A stretch of 64,000 nt of DNA from Pyrococcus kukulkanii (GCF_041647995.1 NZ_JARRIB010000004.1:62001-126000); one strand, 5' to 3'. Shown: positions 54,687 through 63,854, counted from the first letter of the stretch. A program made the numbers and translations. The notes: generated by a model from the sequence alone, not told the origin.

Positions 54687-55165
54687 GGGAGTTGCCCGTG
54701 TTTCTCTTAGTCCTGGGGACTTACCTAATATTCACAGGCTCTGCAAAACCGTACGATTTAGTTACTGGAGCCCTCGTGGCCCTAGTGGTATCAGTTCTTA
54801 CATCTAAATACCTGGTTAAGAGGCCGGGAAAGGCCCTGAACCCGTTAAGATGGCTCTGGGCTTTGATTTACTTCCTGTGGTACATGGTTGTTGCCGAGGT
54901 TAAGGCTCACATTGACGTGATAGTCAGGATATTCACTGGAAACGTCAAGCCTGCGATAGTCAAGGTTCCCGTTAATTTATCCTCCGACTACTCAAAAATG
55001 CTCGTTGCAAACTCCATAACAAACACCCCAGGAACGGTCGTCGTTGACGTTGATGATGAGTACCTCTACGTGAATTGGATATATGCAACTACGGATAGGC
55101 CAGAAGAGGCCAGGGAGAGAATTTCCAAGGAATTTGAGAAGTTCGCCTCGAAGATTTTTGAGTGA
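54683..55165 (+). CDS. mnhE: Mrp/Mnh antiporter subunit E
   Basis: 160 residues, two or three N-terminal helices and a soluble C-terminal domain with SITNTPGTVVVDVDDEYLYVNWI, the MnhE signature. Overlaps mnhC by four bases; ten bases before mnhD. Confidence 0.9.
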   Translation: MRELPVFLLVLGTYLIFTGSAKPYDLVTGALVALVVSVLTSKYLVKRPGKALNPLRWLWALIYFLWYMVVAEVKAHIDVIVRIFTGNVKPAIVKVPVNLSSDYSKMLVANSITNTPGTVVVDVDDEYLYVNWIYATTDRPEEARERISKEFEKFASKIFE

Positions 55166-55175
55166 GGTGGTGGAA

Positions 55176-56636
55176 ATGAATCCGATTCCCTTGGCAGTTT
55201 TAACCCCAATAACCTTCGCGTTCACACTGCCCCTCATTGGAAAGCTGTCAAAAAGTGTTGCTAAGGCGTACGCCGTACTTGGAACCTTCCTTACGATGCT
55301 CTTCACGTTTGAGGTATTCAAATCATCTGAGGGTGGCCCACTAACGTACACCTTCGGAGGATGGAGGGCTCCAATTGGGATAGTTTATGAAGTAGATACA
55401 ATGAGCGCGTTCCTTGGCCTCGTAACCTCAACTCTCCTCTTCCTCATAGCCATCTATAGCCTCGAGTACATTAAGAGTGGGGAAGTTTGGTACTTCACTC
55501 TCTATCTCGGCCTCGAGGCCGGGCTGATCGGCGTCCTCTATACTGGAGATCTCTTCAACCTCTTCGTAATGCTCGAGGTAACGAGCGTCGCTGCCTATGC
55601 CCTCGTAATGTTCAATAGGGATCCTCAATCCCTGAGGGCCGGCTTGAAGTACGCCTTCATAGGGGCCATTGGAACTACCCTCTACTTCATCGCAATGGGC
55701 CTCCTCTATAGAACGTACGGGACGCTGAACATGGCTCAGCTGGCTGAGATAGTCCACTCCTCCGACGTAGTCAACGCTTCCCTCGCCATCCTCCTTCTAG
55801 CCACTTGGGCCTTTCTGATAAAGGCGGCAATATTCCCCAACCACTTCTGGCTTCCAGACGCGCACCCAGCGGCCCCAAGTCCAATTTCAGCGGTTCTCTC
55901 TGGTTTAGTTGTCAACGTGGGAATTTACTCAATAGCGAGACTCTACTTCACGCTGTACTCAGGCCTTCCCGAGGTTAAGTCCTTGGGAATCCTGCTAATT
56001 ATCCTGGGGGCAATTTCGGCATTCCTAGGTGCGATCATGATGAACGTCCACTCAGACATTAAGAGGATCATAGCGTACTCGACGATAATGCACATGGGTT
56101 ACTTGTCAATGGCCCTCGGGATTGGGAGTAGCTTAGCCTTGGCATCCGCAGTATTCCACACCTTCAACCATGCCGTTGCGAAATCCCTGCTATTCCTCTC
56201 CGCTGGAATAATGATCCAAATCGGCGGGTCTAGAGACCTCAGAGATTTGGCGGGAGTTGGGAGGGCAAATCCGCTTGCAATGTTTTCCTTCGCAGTTGCA
56301 GCCCTGAGTTTGGCTGGAATACCTCCATTGAACGTGTTCTCAAGTAAAGTCATGCTGTTCACGGCCTTCCTAGATTGGAATCCAGCACTTGCAGGGGTTC
56401 TCGTTGTGACGTCGATAATGAGCCTGGTAGCTTACGTCAAGATGATGAGGGTGCTGTGGCTTGGATGCGGAAAGAAGGAGAGCGTAGGGATGCCGGTAAT
56501 GACTGGTGTGGTCGTGGCTATTTCAATAGCGGTCATAGTCCTGGGACTAGTCGGCCCGTGGATATTCAAGGGCATAGCACTCCCAGCCGTTGCCCAGGGA
56601 TGGGAGAGCTACGTCGCGGGAGGGCTGGGAGGATGA
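55176..56636 (+). CDS. mnhD: Mrp/Mnh antiporter subunit D
   Basis: 486 residues, about 14 helices. FLIKAAIFPNHFWLPDAHPAAPSPISAVLSGLVV carries the ion-path lysine; NLFVMLEVTSVAAYAL the conserved glutamate. It is the third NuoL/M/N-like protein of the operon. The ATG at 55176 (MNPIPLAVL) follows GAGGTGGTGG; a longer frame to 55083 lies in mnhE and is not used. Stop overlaps the next start. Confidence 0.92.
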   Translation: MNPIPLAVLTPITFAFTLPLIGKLSKSVAKAYAVLGTFLTMLFTFEVFKSSEGGPLTYTFGGWRAPIGIVYEVDTMSAFLGLVTSTLLFLIAIYSLEYIKSGEVWYFTLYLGLEAGLIGVLYTGDLFNLFVMLEVTSVAAYALVMFNRDPQSLRAGLKYAFIGAIGTTLYFIAMGLLYRTYGTLNMAQLAEIVHSSDVVNASLAILLLATWAFLIKAAIFPNHFWLPDAHPAAPSPISAVLSGLVVNVGIYSIARLYFTLYSGLPEVKSLGILLIILGAISAFLGAIMMNVHSDIKRIIAYSTIMHMGYLSMALGIGSSLALASAVFHTFNHAVAKSLLFLSAGIMIQIGGSRDLRDLAGVGRANPLAMFSFAVAALSLAGIPPLNVFSSKVMLFTAFLDWNPALAGVLVVTSIMSLVAYVKMMRVLWLGCGKKESVGMPVMTGVVVAISIAVIVLGLVGPWIFKGIALPAVAQGWESYVAGGLGG

Positions 56637-57034
56637 AAGAGGAGATAGTTAAGAGGATACTCGAGGTATATGGAGACAACGTCCTCTCAATAGTTTTTTA
56701 TGGGGGCCACTTAAAGGGGCTAATCGATGAGATAGATGTCCTGGTGATACTAAGGGAGCATGAAGATCCCGTAAAGGTAAACAGGCTTGCAGAGTTTATA
56801 ACCAAGGTGAAGGATCCAGTGGAGCGCGAGCTTGGCATAAAGCTTGCCTTTGAGCTCTACACGCTGGAGGAGATGGAGAACTTTCACGCTTCCCTCTTAG
56901 ATATTTTGAAGTGCCATGAGGTTGCCTACGATCCCGAAGGGTACTTCAGGAGACTTGCCGAGGAGGTAAGGGATCCCTATAAAAACCTGAAAAGGATGAA
57001 GTACCTAACAACTATAGAGGTCGTTAGGGGATGA
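56633..57034 (+). CDS. Nucleotidyltransferase-fold protein (MNT-like)
   Basis: 133 residues from an ATG overlapping the mnhD stop (GGATGA). [21 protein letters not shown] resembles the GS-x9-D-x-D core of minimal nucleotidyltransferases, but GS is GG and the acidic pair is E-x-D, so catalysis is doubtful. No HEPN partner is adjacent. It is coupled to mobA downstream; role unknown. Confidence 0.6.
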   Translation: MKEEIVKRILEVYGDNVLSIVFYGGHLKGLIDEIDVLVILREHEDPVKVNRLAEFITKVKDPVERELGIKLAFELYTLEEMENFHASLLDILKCHEVAYDPEGYFRRLAEEVRDPYKNLKRMKYLTTIEVVRG

Positions 57035-57603
57035 TAGGGGCAGTGCTAGCCGGAGGAAGGGCTAGGAGATTTGGTGAGGATAAGCTACTCTTCAAGATCA
57101 ACGGGAAGCCCTTGATCCTCTACGCTATAGAGAGGTTAGAGGAGAGTAGACTGATCGATGAAATTGTGATCGTTGCATCTAAGTTCAACGCCGAGAAGCT
57201 CAGAACCCTTGGATACAGCGTCGTGGTTGATGAGCTAATGGTGGGCCCAATAAGTGGTATTTTCACCGCACTGTCGTTGGGAGATGCCTTCGTTGTGGGC
57301 GGGGACATGCCTTCTTTAATTCCAGAATTCATTGATTACATAATTGAACAATTCAATAATTCTGGAAAAATTGCGTGCGTTCCCAGGTGGAGCAACGGCT
57401 ACCTTGAACCTCTCCATTCAGCCTACGCCCAGGAATTCCGGGATATCCTGGGGAAGAGGATAAATGAGGGTAGGTACAAGCTGTACGATGCGATAACTTC
57501 CTCAAATGTATGTTACATCAACATAGAGGTCCTGCCCCAGGAATGGCGTATCAGCTTCTTTAACGTTAACAGGAAGGAGGACTTAAAGAATCTCAAAAAA
57601 TAG
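57031..57603 (+). CDS. mobA: Molybdenum/tungsten cofactor guanylyltransferase MobA
   Basis: 190 residues. [26 protein letters not shown] is the nucleotide-binding start of MobA and related enzymes; [11 protein letters not shown] holds the catalytic aspartate; [16 protein letters not shown] is conserved too. It converts the molybdopterin cofactor to the guanine dinucleotide form that FdhA needs, which explains its place at the end of the formate dehydrogenase operon. Overlaps hycI convergently by 21 bases. Confidence 0.9.
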   Translation: MIGAVLAGGRARRFGEDKLLFKINGKPLILYAIERLEESRLIDEIVIVASKFNAEKLRTLGYSVVVDELMVGPISGIFTALSLGDAFVVGGDMPSLIPEFIDYIIEQFNNSGKIACVPRWSNGYLEPLHSAYAQEFRDILGKRINEGRYKLYDAITSSNVCYINIEVLPQEWRISFFNVNRKEDLKNLKK

Positions 57604-58050
57604 GGAGAGCAATTTTTCTAATGCCTCTTTAACCTCTGGACTCATTTTTCCGAACATCTCTAAGTTCTTTGGCTGACAACCAATCAGAATTGCCTTGGCA
57701 TTTATGTGCTCCTTTATGAACTTCATCAAAATTTTTAGGGGCATCCCATGGGTGGAGATAGTATCGCCAAGCGTTCCCTCGGGATCAGCGATAATCAATT
57801 CCCCGGGCTTTCCATTAAAGTGTACCGCATCAACGAATATTATCAAATCAGGATTGAACTCAATTATCTTTCCCAGGAAGCTCTCGGGAACCGGGCCGCA
57901 GTTGAGGATTAGAATGTTTTTACCTTTTACCTTTTTCCTGAGCCTTTCTACAAATGCAACTCCAAAGGCATCATCACTCCTTACATCATTCCCAATTCCA
58001 CAAATAACTATTCTCGTTGAAGTTTCTATTAGGTGTTTTAACTCATCCAT
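57583..58050 (-). CDS. hycI: Hydrogenase maturation protease HycI
   Basis: 155 residues. [20 protein letters not shown] and FVDAVHF provide the nickel-binding acidic residues, and [10 protein letters not shown] the histidine region of HycI/HyaD endopeptidases. It should cut the C-terminal tail from the HycE-like subunit encoded at 49561 after nickel insertion. It is transcribed toward the operon rather than within it. Confidence 0.92.
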   Translation of the reverse strand: MDELKHLIETSTRIVICGIGNDVRSDDAFGVAFVERLRKKVKGKNILILNCGPVPESFLGKIIEFNPDLIIFVDAVHFNGKPGELIIADPEGTLGDTISTHGMPLKILMKFIKEHINAKAILIGCQPKNLEMFGKMSPEVKEALEKLLSLFFEIL

Positions 58051-58209
58051 GTAGGAGCATTTTGTTTAAACTTTAATAAGCTTTGTTAGTGCACTGGTCT
58101 TTGAAGCTGAGAGAAGTTAGCTCAAATTGGCACTTAAAGGCAAAAATCTGAAATAGTCCTAAAACAGGAAAGTTATTAAGCCCCAAAGCATACTAACATA
58201 GGTGATTCC

Positions 58210-58512
58210 ATGCTGGCTGAAAAACCTTTCTTGTTAAGTAGGGACAGGCCCCTTTCAAAGAGGGAGATAGCCCAAGCCTTGCGCTGGGCAATAGAGGCTG
58301 AGCTTGATGCCATAAGCTTCTACGAGCAACTTGCTGAGCTGATAGAGGATGAGAAGGTGAAGCGCGTTTTTTATGATGTAGCAAATGAAGAGAAGGAGCA
58401 CGTTGGAGAGTTTCTCGCCCTACTGCTGGAAATTGATCCTGAGCTTGCAGAGTACATAAAGAAAGGATTTAGGGAAGTAGAGGAAGAGACCGGGATAAAA
58501 GCTAAGCTTTAG
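58210..58512 (+). CDS. Encapsulin-type ferritin-like protein (Flp/EncFtn), free-standing
   Basis: 100 residues. Two helices carry the ligands ALRWAIEAELDAISFYEQLAELIED and DVANEEKEHVGEFLALLLEIDPE (E...E, ExxH), and the LLSRDRPLSKREI leader and REVEEETGI tail closely resemble the ferritin-like domain fused to the shell protein of P. furiosus encapsulin. Here the gene stops at 100 residues, and no HK97-fold shell gene follows. It should act as a diiron ferroxidase or peroxidase decamer. Start ATG after AGGTGATT. Confidence 0.85.
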   Translation: MLAEKPFLLSRDRPLSKREIAQALRWAIEAELDAISFYEQLAELIEDEKVKRVFYDVANEEKEHVGEFLALLLEIDPELAEYIKKGFREVEEETGIKAKL

Positions 58513-58537
58513 ACATTTTATTATCCCTTTTCTCTAA

Positions 58538-58846
58538 CTAGAACAGCATCTTGGCCATCTGAGCATGTGGAACTCCCTGAATTCTGAGAACCCTGGTCTC
58601 ATCTATATAGCCGAGCTCAATTGCTTTGCTAACAACCCTTTCGCCAGTTAGGTTGGCTATTGTGGCTTCCTCTAACAACTTACCTAGCTCTTCAACGTCC
58701 ATAAGTTCCCCTTTGTAGAACCTCTCCTTCACTTCAAGCTTGAGTTCACCCTCTCTAAATGTTTTACCCAGCAATTCTTCATCACATGCTGCTACCAAAA
58801 TTTCACCTTGAACTCTATACACCTTAACGTACATTTTCCCTGACAT
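58538..58846 (-). CDS. DUF424 family protein
   Basis: 102 residues. MYVKVYRVQGEILVAACDEELLGKTFREG and GERVVSKAIELGYIDE, RIQGVPHAQMAKM match the archaeal DUF424 family, seen near translation genes and of unknown biochemical role. The ATG at 58846 is used; a TTG two codons earlier is an alternative. Convergent with the ferritin-like gene, 25 bases apart. Confidence 0.85.
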   Translation of the reverse strand: MSGKMYVKVYRVQGEILVAACDEELLGKTFREGELKLEVKERFYKGELMDVEELGKLLEEATIANLTGERVVSKAIELGYIDETRVLRIQGVPHAQMAKMLF

Positions 58847-58961
58847 CGACAATCCCTTCCAAGATTATATTATAACTTTAGTCCTTCTTGACGGCATAGC
58901 ACAAACTAAGTCTTAGATACTTTAACTTAGACTTAAAATTAAGGAATACGAGCTTAAAGAT

Positions 58962-60072
58962 GTTTTGTATGCAAGATGGTTGTTAGTTTGTGGAGAAGAA
59001 AAACAGGGAAAACATTCTACATCAGAGATAAGGGCTAAGTACTCTCATTATTTTATTGTAACAAGTGGTAGAAATCTTCTCCTAGAGCGAGGAAGGATCG
59101 TTATCGATGAATTCCACAGACTCGGTGAGCCCTTCTTCTCAGCTCTCCAAGGACTGCCTGGAGGGAGGAAACTTATTCTAATAGCTTCAACAAGATACTA
59201 TTTCAGGGAGGTTGTAGGAAGTAACAGTCCACTGCTCGGGTTGTTCTATCTAAGGGAGTTAGGTTTGGTTGATCCAAGGGATGCCATTAATTTCGTTAGT
59301 GAGTTAGGGTATTAGTGGAAAAACTATGATAGAGCTTGCCGTTCTTGTCCAAGAGCCTTGGTTGGCTCCAGCCCTTGAAAGCTTGGGGAAGAGAGTTTTT
59401 TCAACCTCTAGGACAACCTTGAAGGGCAATGTTCCCAGTTTAATTGGCGAAATATTCACAGAGGAGGGTAGGGAGTTAACAATGAGATATTCCGCGATAC
59501 TTGAGGCCGTTGCGGATGGAAAGTCAACTTCAGGAGAAATAACTAATAAACTCTACTCAAGGGGGACTCATAGAAAAGGAAACCAGTAGTGCAGTTGCTC
59601 CTTCTTAAAGCACTTGTAAACATGGGATTCTTGAGCGGATACAACTCTTTGGAAAGAGGAAAAGGATATTCAGGTACAGACATCTATCTCCAGTGGTAGA
59701 TTTTGCACATTACCTGAATGCTAAATATGGGTTCTTTGAAACAGAACTTCCAGATGAAGCGGTGAAAAGATACTTAGGGAGAGAATATCGCACTACGTTG
59801 AGAGGTTCTTTGAAAGACTGCTGGCAAAGTACTACTCCCTTCAGTCAGTGAGGATTGAAATGCCTGATTTAGAGATAGGCATTGCTCTAGTAAAAAATAA
59901 GTGGAAGGAGAAAGTTAAAGAGAAGGATGTCAGAAAGGCTGAAGAGAAATTTAAAAGCATCAGTGCTAAAAAGAAGCTTCTTATAGTTCCAAATAAGGGA
60001 GTATTGCCGAGAGTTCCAGAAAATGTGGAAGTTCTTGACTGTAGGGATGCGCTAAAGCTTGCTAGAACATAA
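58962..60072 (+). pseudogene. Decayed archaeal ATPase of the DEXX-box/DUF234 type
   Basis: Three frames in order make one family: YARWLLVCGEEKQGKHSTS (a ruined GxxxxGK P-loop), RIVIDEFHRLGEPFFSALQ (Walker B region) to 59315; then EPWLAPALESLGK, YSAILEAVADGKSTSGEITNKLYSRG (winged helix) to 59589; then a frameshifted stretch and VKNKWKEKVKEKDVRKAEEK with a C-terminal DUF234-like nuclease fold, to 60072. In intact members these are one gene of about 440 codons. Several stops and frameshifts plus loss of the P-loop mean it is dead. Confidence 0.75.
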
Positions 60073-60082
60073 AAGGGAGAAG

Positions 60083-61150
60083 TTAAACATTCAAGGGAAG
60101 CTTCACGTAGTCGAGAATGCTTCCATAACTCTTCTTTATCTCCACATGCTCGACAAGTTCCCTAAATTCTCCACCGGCAAGTCCGTCGCCGATTATTGCA
60201 CTCCCCTGGGCTGCCTCCTTTGCTTTTCCTTCTAATCCCTTGAGTTTAACCACTGGAAAGCCAAACTTGTCCTCGAAGAGGTCTTTAACATCTTTCCTAA
60301 GCTCTTCGATGCGCATAAGCCTGCCAGAAAGGATTATTTCCCTTGCATCACCTACAACTGCAAGCTCACTAGCAACTGCCTTAAGAAACCCGTCTTTCAT
60401 TGCTTCCCATGCTTTTGCGAAAGGCTCTTCGTCCAAACGCTTTGCAAACTCTTCTGGCGGTAAAATTTTCCCAGTGGCTATTATGGAAGCCCCTCCCCAG
60501 AATAAGTGTTTCTTTTTGACACTCTTCATTAGATAAGCAACTTCACCATCTAACGCTCCACTGTTGACATAAGCGGGCCCAGGAAATATTGTTCCCCCAA
60601 TTCCATCCACTATCTTCCCGTTCTTAACGGCTCCGGCATAGTTGTACCCGAACCCAACCTCCAACAGAACGAAGGACACTTCACTGTACTCTATTCCCAG
60701 TCTTTTTGCTTGATCATAGATGCCAAGAACCGTGATTGCCATTTTATCTGCTGTCCCCATGTCAATCTTGTTGTACTTCCTCCACTCAGGAACCGTGGGA
60801 AGGTGAATAGTGCCGGGAATGAACCACACGTTCATGTTCTTTTCTGCCATCTCATTAATCATTTTTTGAAGTCCAATGAGGACAGGTATTTCTTTCATCT
60901 CATCTTCTCTAACAAGCGTCATTTCAAAGCGGTCTCTCTCAGTGAGGTCTTTTATGTGCTTAAGGGGAACGCCATATCCGGAGGGTCCAATGATAATGTC
61001 CGCGTTGAAATCTTCTATCGCCTTGACTATTCTACTTGGTTCTTCTGCAACAACCTCACTTGGGAAGCTGAGGTCAAGCTTTACTCTTCCGTCTTCAAGC
61101 CCAACAACATCAAAGCTTTTCGTTCCTGGGTCAACACCTACACTCCTCAT
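60083..61150 (-). CDS. DUF1464 protein, predicted acyl/butyrate kinase-like (ASKHA fold)
   Basis: 355 residues. MRSVGVDPGTKSFDVVGLEDG gives the first phosphate loop; LLEVGFGYNYAGAVKNGKIVDGIGGT and EIILSGRLMRIEEL the further ASKHA elements. COG2441 annotates it as a predicted butyrate kinase; substrate is unproven. The ATG at 61150 is spaced six bases from GGGAG; the TTG at 61162 is inside that site. Confidence 0.8.
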   Translation of the reverse strand: MRSVGVDPGTKSFDVVGLEDGRVKLDLSFPSEVVAEEPSRIVKAIEDFNADIIIGPSGYGVPLKHIKDLTERDRFEMTLVREDEMKEIPVLIGLQKMINEMAEKNMNVWFIPGTIHLPTVPEWRKYNKIDMGTADKMAITVLGIYDQAKRLGIEYSEVSFVLLEVGFGYNYAGAVKNGKIVDGIGGTIFPGPAYVNSGALDGEVAYLMKSVKKKHLFWGGASIIATGKILPPEEFAKRLDEEPFAKAWEAMKDGFLKAVASELAVVGDAREIILSGRLMRIEELRKDVKDLFEDKFGFPVVKLKGLEGKAKEAAQGSAIIGDGLAGGEFRELVEHVEIKKSYGSILDYVKLPLNV

Positions 61151-61169
61151 TTCTTCTCCCAAGAAAAGA

Positions 61170-61345
61170 AAGGGAATAAACTATTTAAAATACTAACCGA
61201 GACTTGAACATTAATTTCAAACTTCAGCTTCATTGGAAATAAGCCTTTTCCCTTTAAAAGCCACTTTGCAAGAGGTACGAACCCAATCCGCCCGCTCATG
61301 CCATAGAGCGAGACTTCCTCAACGCCCTCTTCCTCAAGCGTTTCT
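61170..61345 (-). pseudogene. Protein-like relic, family unknown
   Basis: The minus strand reads ETLEEEGVEEVSLYGMSG, then IGFVPLAKWLLKGKGLFP and on into less regular sequence. No start codon with a ribosome site and no clear end. It adjoins an ABC permease relic on the other strand and probably marks a rearrangement junction. Confidence 0.3.
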
Positions 61346-61524
61346 CCGAGACGACGCCTACATTTAATCCTCTCACGTATGCAGTGGATGGAGCAAGGCA
61401 CTTCGTTGTTGGGCCTAGTGTGGCAAAGTTTTCACTTGCTGTTAACCTCGGCGTGCTCAGTGTTTTAGCATTCATACTCGTCGGGATTGCAATGGTGGGC
61501 TTTGAGAAAGCTACAATAGGTTAG
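61346..61524 (+). pseudogene. C-terminal relic of an ABC-2 transporter permease
   Basis: The plus strand encodes TFNPLTYAVDGARHFVVG, then the last membrane helix LAVNLGVLSVLAFILVGIAM and GFEKATIG before TAG at 61522. NPLTYxVDxxR is the hallmark of ABC-2 drug-type permeases just before their last helix. Everything upstream of it is missing. The stretch 61525-61615 holds no gene. Confidence 0.65.
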
Positions 61525-61615
61525 ATCGTTATTATTTTTTCTTTTGTATTTGGGGGCAATTCAAAATTTCATGTCCTTGGAACTGGCCCTTGTATTAAGG
61601 AGGTGAGCCTGATGA

Positions 61616-62605
61616 TTAATCCTCTCCAGAGAAAGCAAGGAATTCCTTCCCTACAACCTTTATCCTGTAGAGAAACCATTCATCGTTGAGTGCCTTTCTT
61701 AGGGCTTTCATAGTTATCTCTCTCCTTCTCAGATCCTCTATGGCCTTTTGAACGCTGATAGGCCTAAACTTCAGCTTTTCTCCGGGCCTCGTTTGTGCGA
61801 CCTTTGGAATGTCAGCCCTTATGACGGTGGCGATCTTAGCGTAGCCTCCAGTCGTCTGCCTATCGGCGAGCATTATTATCGGCTTTCCGTTCGCCGGCAC
61901 CTGAACCGCACCGAGAGGAATCGGCTCAGTGACTATCCCAGCCCCCCTCTCAGAGTGCTCAATTCTGGGTCCTTCAAGTCTGTACCCCATCCTGTCCGAT
62001 TCTGGGGTAACCTCATATTCAGATGAAAGAAAAGTTCTGATTCCCTGGGCTGTGAAGTGCTCTATATTTGGTCCCAAAACCACCCTAACGGTTTTGTCAC
62101 CCCATAGATTGGGAATGAATTCCCTCGGTATGGACTTACCGGCTTTGCCTGTTAGTATTGCATATCCCAAGGAAAGCCTGTCCCCAGGTTTCAGTGGCCT
62201 TCCGAATTTTGCCCTTACGTACGTTGAACAGCTACCCAAGATCCTGGGGCACTCTATCCCTCCCGCAAAGGCTATGTATCCATACATCCCCTTCCTGAGC
62301 CTAACCTTTAGCACATCACCACTCTTCGCCCAGTAGCTCTTCCATGGCTCGAGGGGATAATCATTGAGGATGACTTCGGCCTCTCCAGTTACCGCAAACA
62401 CCGAGGAAGAGTGGAACTTCAGGATAAGCCCACCGACCGTGAACTCTATTACTGGGTAATTGTCGGGATTGCCGACGAGATAATTCGCTAGCCTCGCGGA
62501 TACTTCATCCATGACACCGCTCACTGGAACTCCAAACTTCTGGTAGCCAACTCTCCCAAGATCTTGGATCATCACAGGACTTGGGGTTGCAACTATCTCA
62601 ATCAT
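61616..62605 (-). CDS. pxpC: 5-oxoprolinase subunit C (PxpC)
   Basis: 329 residues, biotin-dependent carboxylase-like (KipA/PxpC) family: SPVMIQDLGRVGYQKFGVPVSGVMD, then GYIAFAGGIE and DRMGYRLEGP, GAVQVPANGKPIIMLADRQTTGGYAKIATV. With PxpA and PxpB it hydrolyses 5-oxoproline to glutamate with ATP, removing a heat-formed damage product of glutamine and glutamate. Overlaps pxpB by eight bases. Confidence 0.92.
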   Translation of the reverse strand: MIEIVATPSPVMIQDLGRVGYQKFGVPVSGVMDEVSARLANYLVGNPDNYPVIEFTVGGLILKFHSSSVFAVTGEAEVILNDYPLEPWKSYWAKSGDVLKVRLRKGMYGYIAFAGGIECPRILGSCSTYVRAKFGRPLKPGDRLSLGYAILTGKAGKSIPREFIPNLWGDKTVRVVLGPNIEHFTAQGIRTFLSSEYEVTPESDRMGYRLEGPRIEHSERGAGIVTEPIPLGAVQVPANGKPIIMLADRQTTGGYAKIATVIRADIPKVAQTRPGEKLKFRPISVQKAIEDLRRREITMKALRKALNDEWFLYRIKVVGKEFLAFSGED

Positions 62606-63281
62606 TTCCCCACTCCTCCCTATAGATTTCCCAGAACTCCTTCTCGTCTATGGGAACGAACTTGACGTAGTCCCCAGGGAGGACTATGCTTGGCGGAACT
62701 CTCTCGGGGTTGAATGTCCTCAAGGGTGTCCTTCCAATTATCCTCCATCCTCCCGGGCTCTCTATTGCATACCATCCGGTCTGCTTTCCTGCTATCCCAA
62801 CGCTTCCGGCGGGAACCTTGGTTCTGGGCTTCTCGAGCCTTGGGGTAGCTATCCTCTCGTCCATGCCCCCCAAGTACGCGAACCCAGGGAGGAAGCCCAG
62901 GAAGTAGACCCTGTAAAGTGGCTTGGAGTGAATCTCAATGACATCATCAACCGTGAGGCCGTTATGCTCTGCCACGAACTCTATATCGGGCCCGAAGTCT
63001 CCTCCATAAGCCACTGGAATCTCAATCTTCCTGCCCTTTACATCCTCCACGTTGAACTTTAAACCGGAAACGTACGAGATAACTTCTTCGTGCGTTATCA
63101 GGGTTGGGTCGTAGTAGATTGCGAGGGAGGAATAAGCTGGAACAACTTCAACGAGCCACCCCGGTTTATCCTTTTCTATCGCCTGAGCGATTGCATGAAT
63201 CCTCTTATTGATCTCTTCATCTATCACCTCCCCAAAGGAAATTAGAACGCCAGAGTCACCGAGTAACCTTATGGTTAACAT
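62598..63281 (-). CDS. pxpB: 5-oxoprolinase subunit B (PxpB)
   Basis: 227 residues, KipI/PxpB family: RLLGDSGVLISFG at the start, IEIPVAYGGDFGPDIEFVA, and PGFAYLGGMDERIATPRLEKPRTKVPAGSVGIAG with the conserved GGWRIIGRTPL later. Forms a complex with PxpC. Seven bases after the vapC-like gene. Confidence 0.92.
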   Translation of the reverse strand: MLTIRLLGDSGVLISFGEVIDEEINKRIHAIAQAIEKDKPGWLVEVVPAYSSLAIYYDPTLITHEEVISYVSGLKFNVEDVKGRKIEIPVAYGGDFGPDIEFVAEHNGLTVDDVIEIHSKPLYRVYFLGFLPGFAYLGGMDERIATPRLEKPRTKVPAGSVGIAGKQTGWYAIESPGGWRIIGRTPLRTFNPERVPPSIVLPGDYVKFVPIDEKEFWEIYREEWGND

Positions 63282-63288
63282 TACAATA

Positions 63289-63669
63289 TCACCTGTAGGG
63301 TGGTTTTATCACGCGCAGACCTTCAACCTTTGAGAAGTGCCTAATATTTCCCGTAACTACCGATAAGCCATGCACAATAGCAGTTGCTGCAATAATGGCA
63401 TCACCAAGCCCTATATTGTAATCTCGCCTAATTTCGCCACCGAGGATTCCTATTTCTTCGTCAATGGGGAGTATCTGAAAGTGCTTCCTCAAAAATCTGA
63501 GGAGCTTTTCCTTTTTCACGGGATCTCTAGTCTCTTTTCCAGATAACAGTTCCGAAAGTGTTATAACTGAAATAAAAAGTCCTTCATCAGCTATTTCTAA
63601 CAAAAATTCCTTAGCCTCTTTCATACCTCTTAGGACGTGGATTAGTACATCCGTATCAATTAGATACAT
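63289..63669 (-). CDS. vapC: PIN-domain ribonuclease toxin (VapC-like)
   Basis: 126 residues. MYLIDTDVLIHVLRG has the first aspartate; ITLSELLSG a conserved glutamate; GLGDAIIAATAI the third acidic residue; VTGNIRHFSKVEGL the usual T-x-N/D-x-x-HF block. It should cleave specific RNAs unless bound by its antitoxin. Overlaps the antitoxin gene by 14 bases. It sits inside the pxp operon. Confidence 0.9.
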   Translation of the reverse strand: MYLIDTDVLIHVLRGMKEAKEFLLEIADEGLFISVITLSELLSGKETRDPVKKEKLLRFLRKHFQILPIDEEIGILGGEIRRDYNIGLGDAIIAATAIVHGLSVVTGNIRHFSKVEGLRVIKPPYR

Positions 63670-63853
63670 CTCTCTCCCACTCCTTTCGAAGTTCCTCCAG
63701 GTTTATTTCTTCTTTAAAAAGTCCAAAGACATCTTCAAGATCCTTGGCGAATTCGTCAATAATTATGACCTTAACAGTTCTCTTATCCGGGATGTTGAGC
63801 TTTTTTTCAAGTTTTAGGACCCCTTTCTCATAAATTGCTTTGAGTGTGATCAT
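63656..63853 (-). CDS. Antitoxin of AF2212/DUF104 type
   Basis: 65 residues. The N-terminus MITLKAIYEKGVLKLEKKLNI is the AF2212-like beta-hairpin; the acidic C-terminal helix (KEEINLEELRKEWERD) would cover the VapC active site. ATG at 63853 immediately follows the pxpA stop and uses GGAGGGG at its end. Translational coupling with the toxin. Confidence 0.85.
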   Translation of the reverse strand: MITLKAIYEKGVLKLEKKLNIPDKRTVKVIIIDEFAKDLEDVFGLFKEEINLEELRKEWERDVSN

Positions 63854-63854
63854 A

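Noticed and set aside
55083-55175. N-terminal extension of MnhD
   Set aside because: It overlaps the mnhE coding sequence and lacks membrane character; the ATG at 55176 follows GAGGTGGTGG.
56375-56632. Long N-terminal extension of the nucleotidyltransferase-like gene
   Set aside because: It lies inside mnhD in another frame, is rich in Arg/Gly/Cys unlike a protein domain, and the ATG at 56633 has a proper ribosome site.
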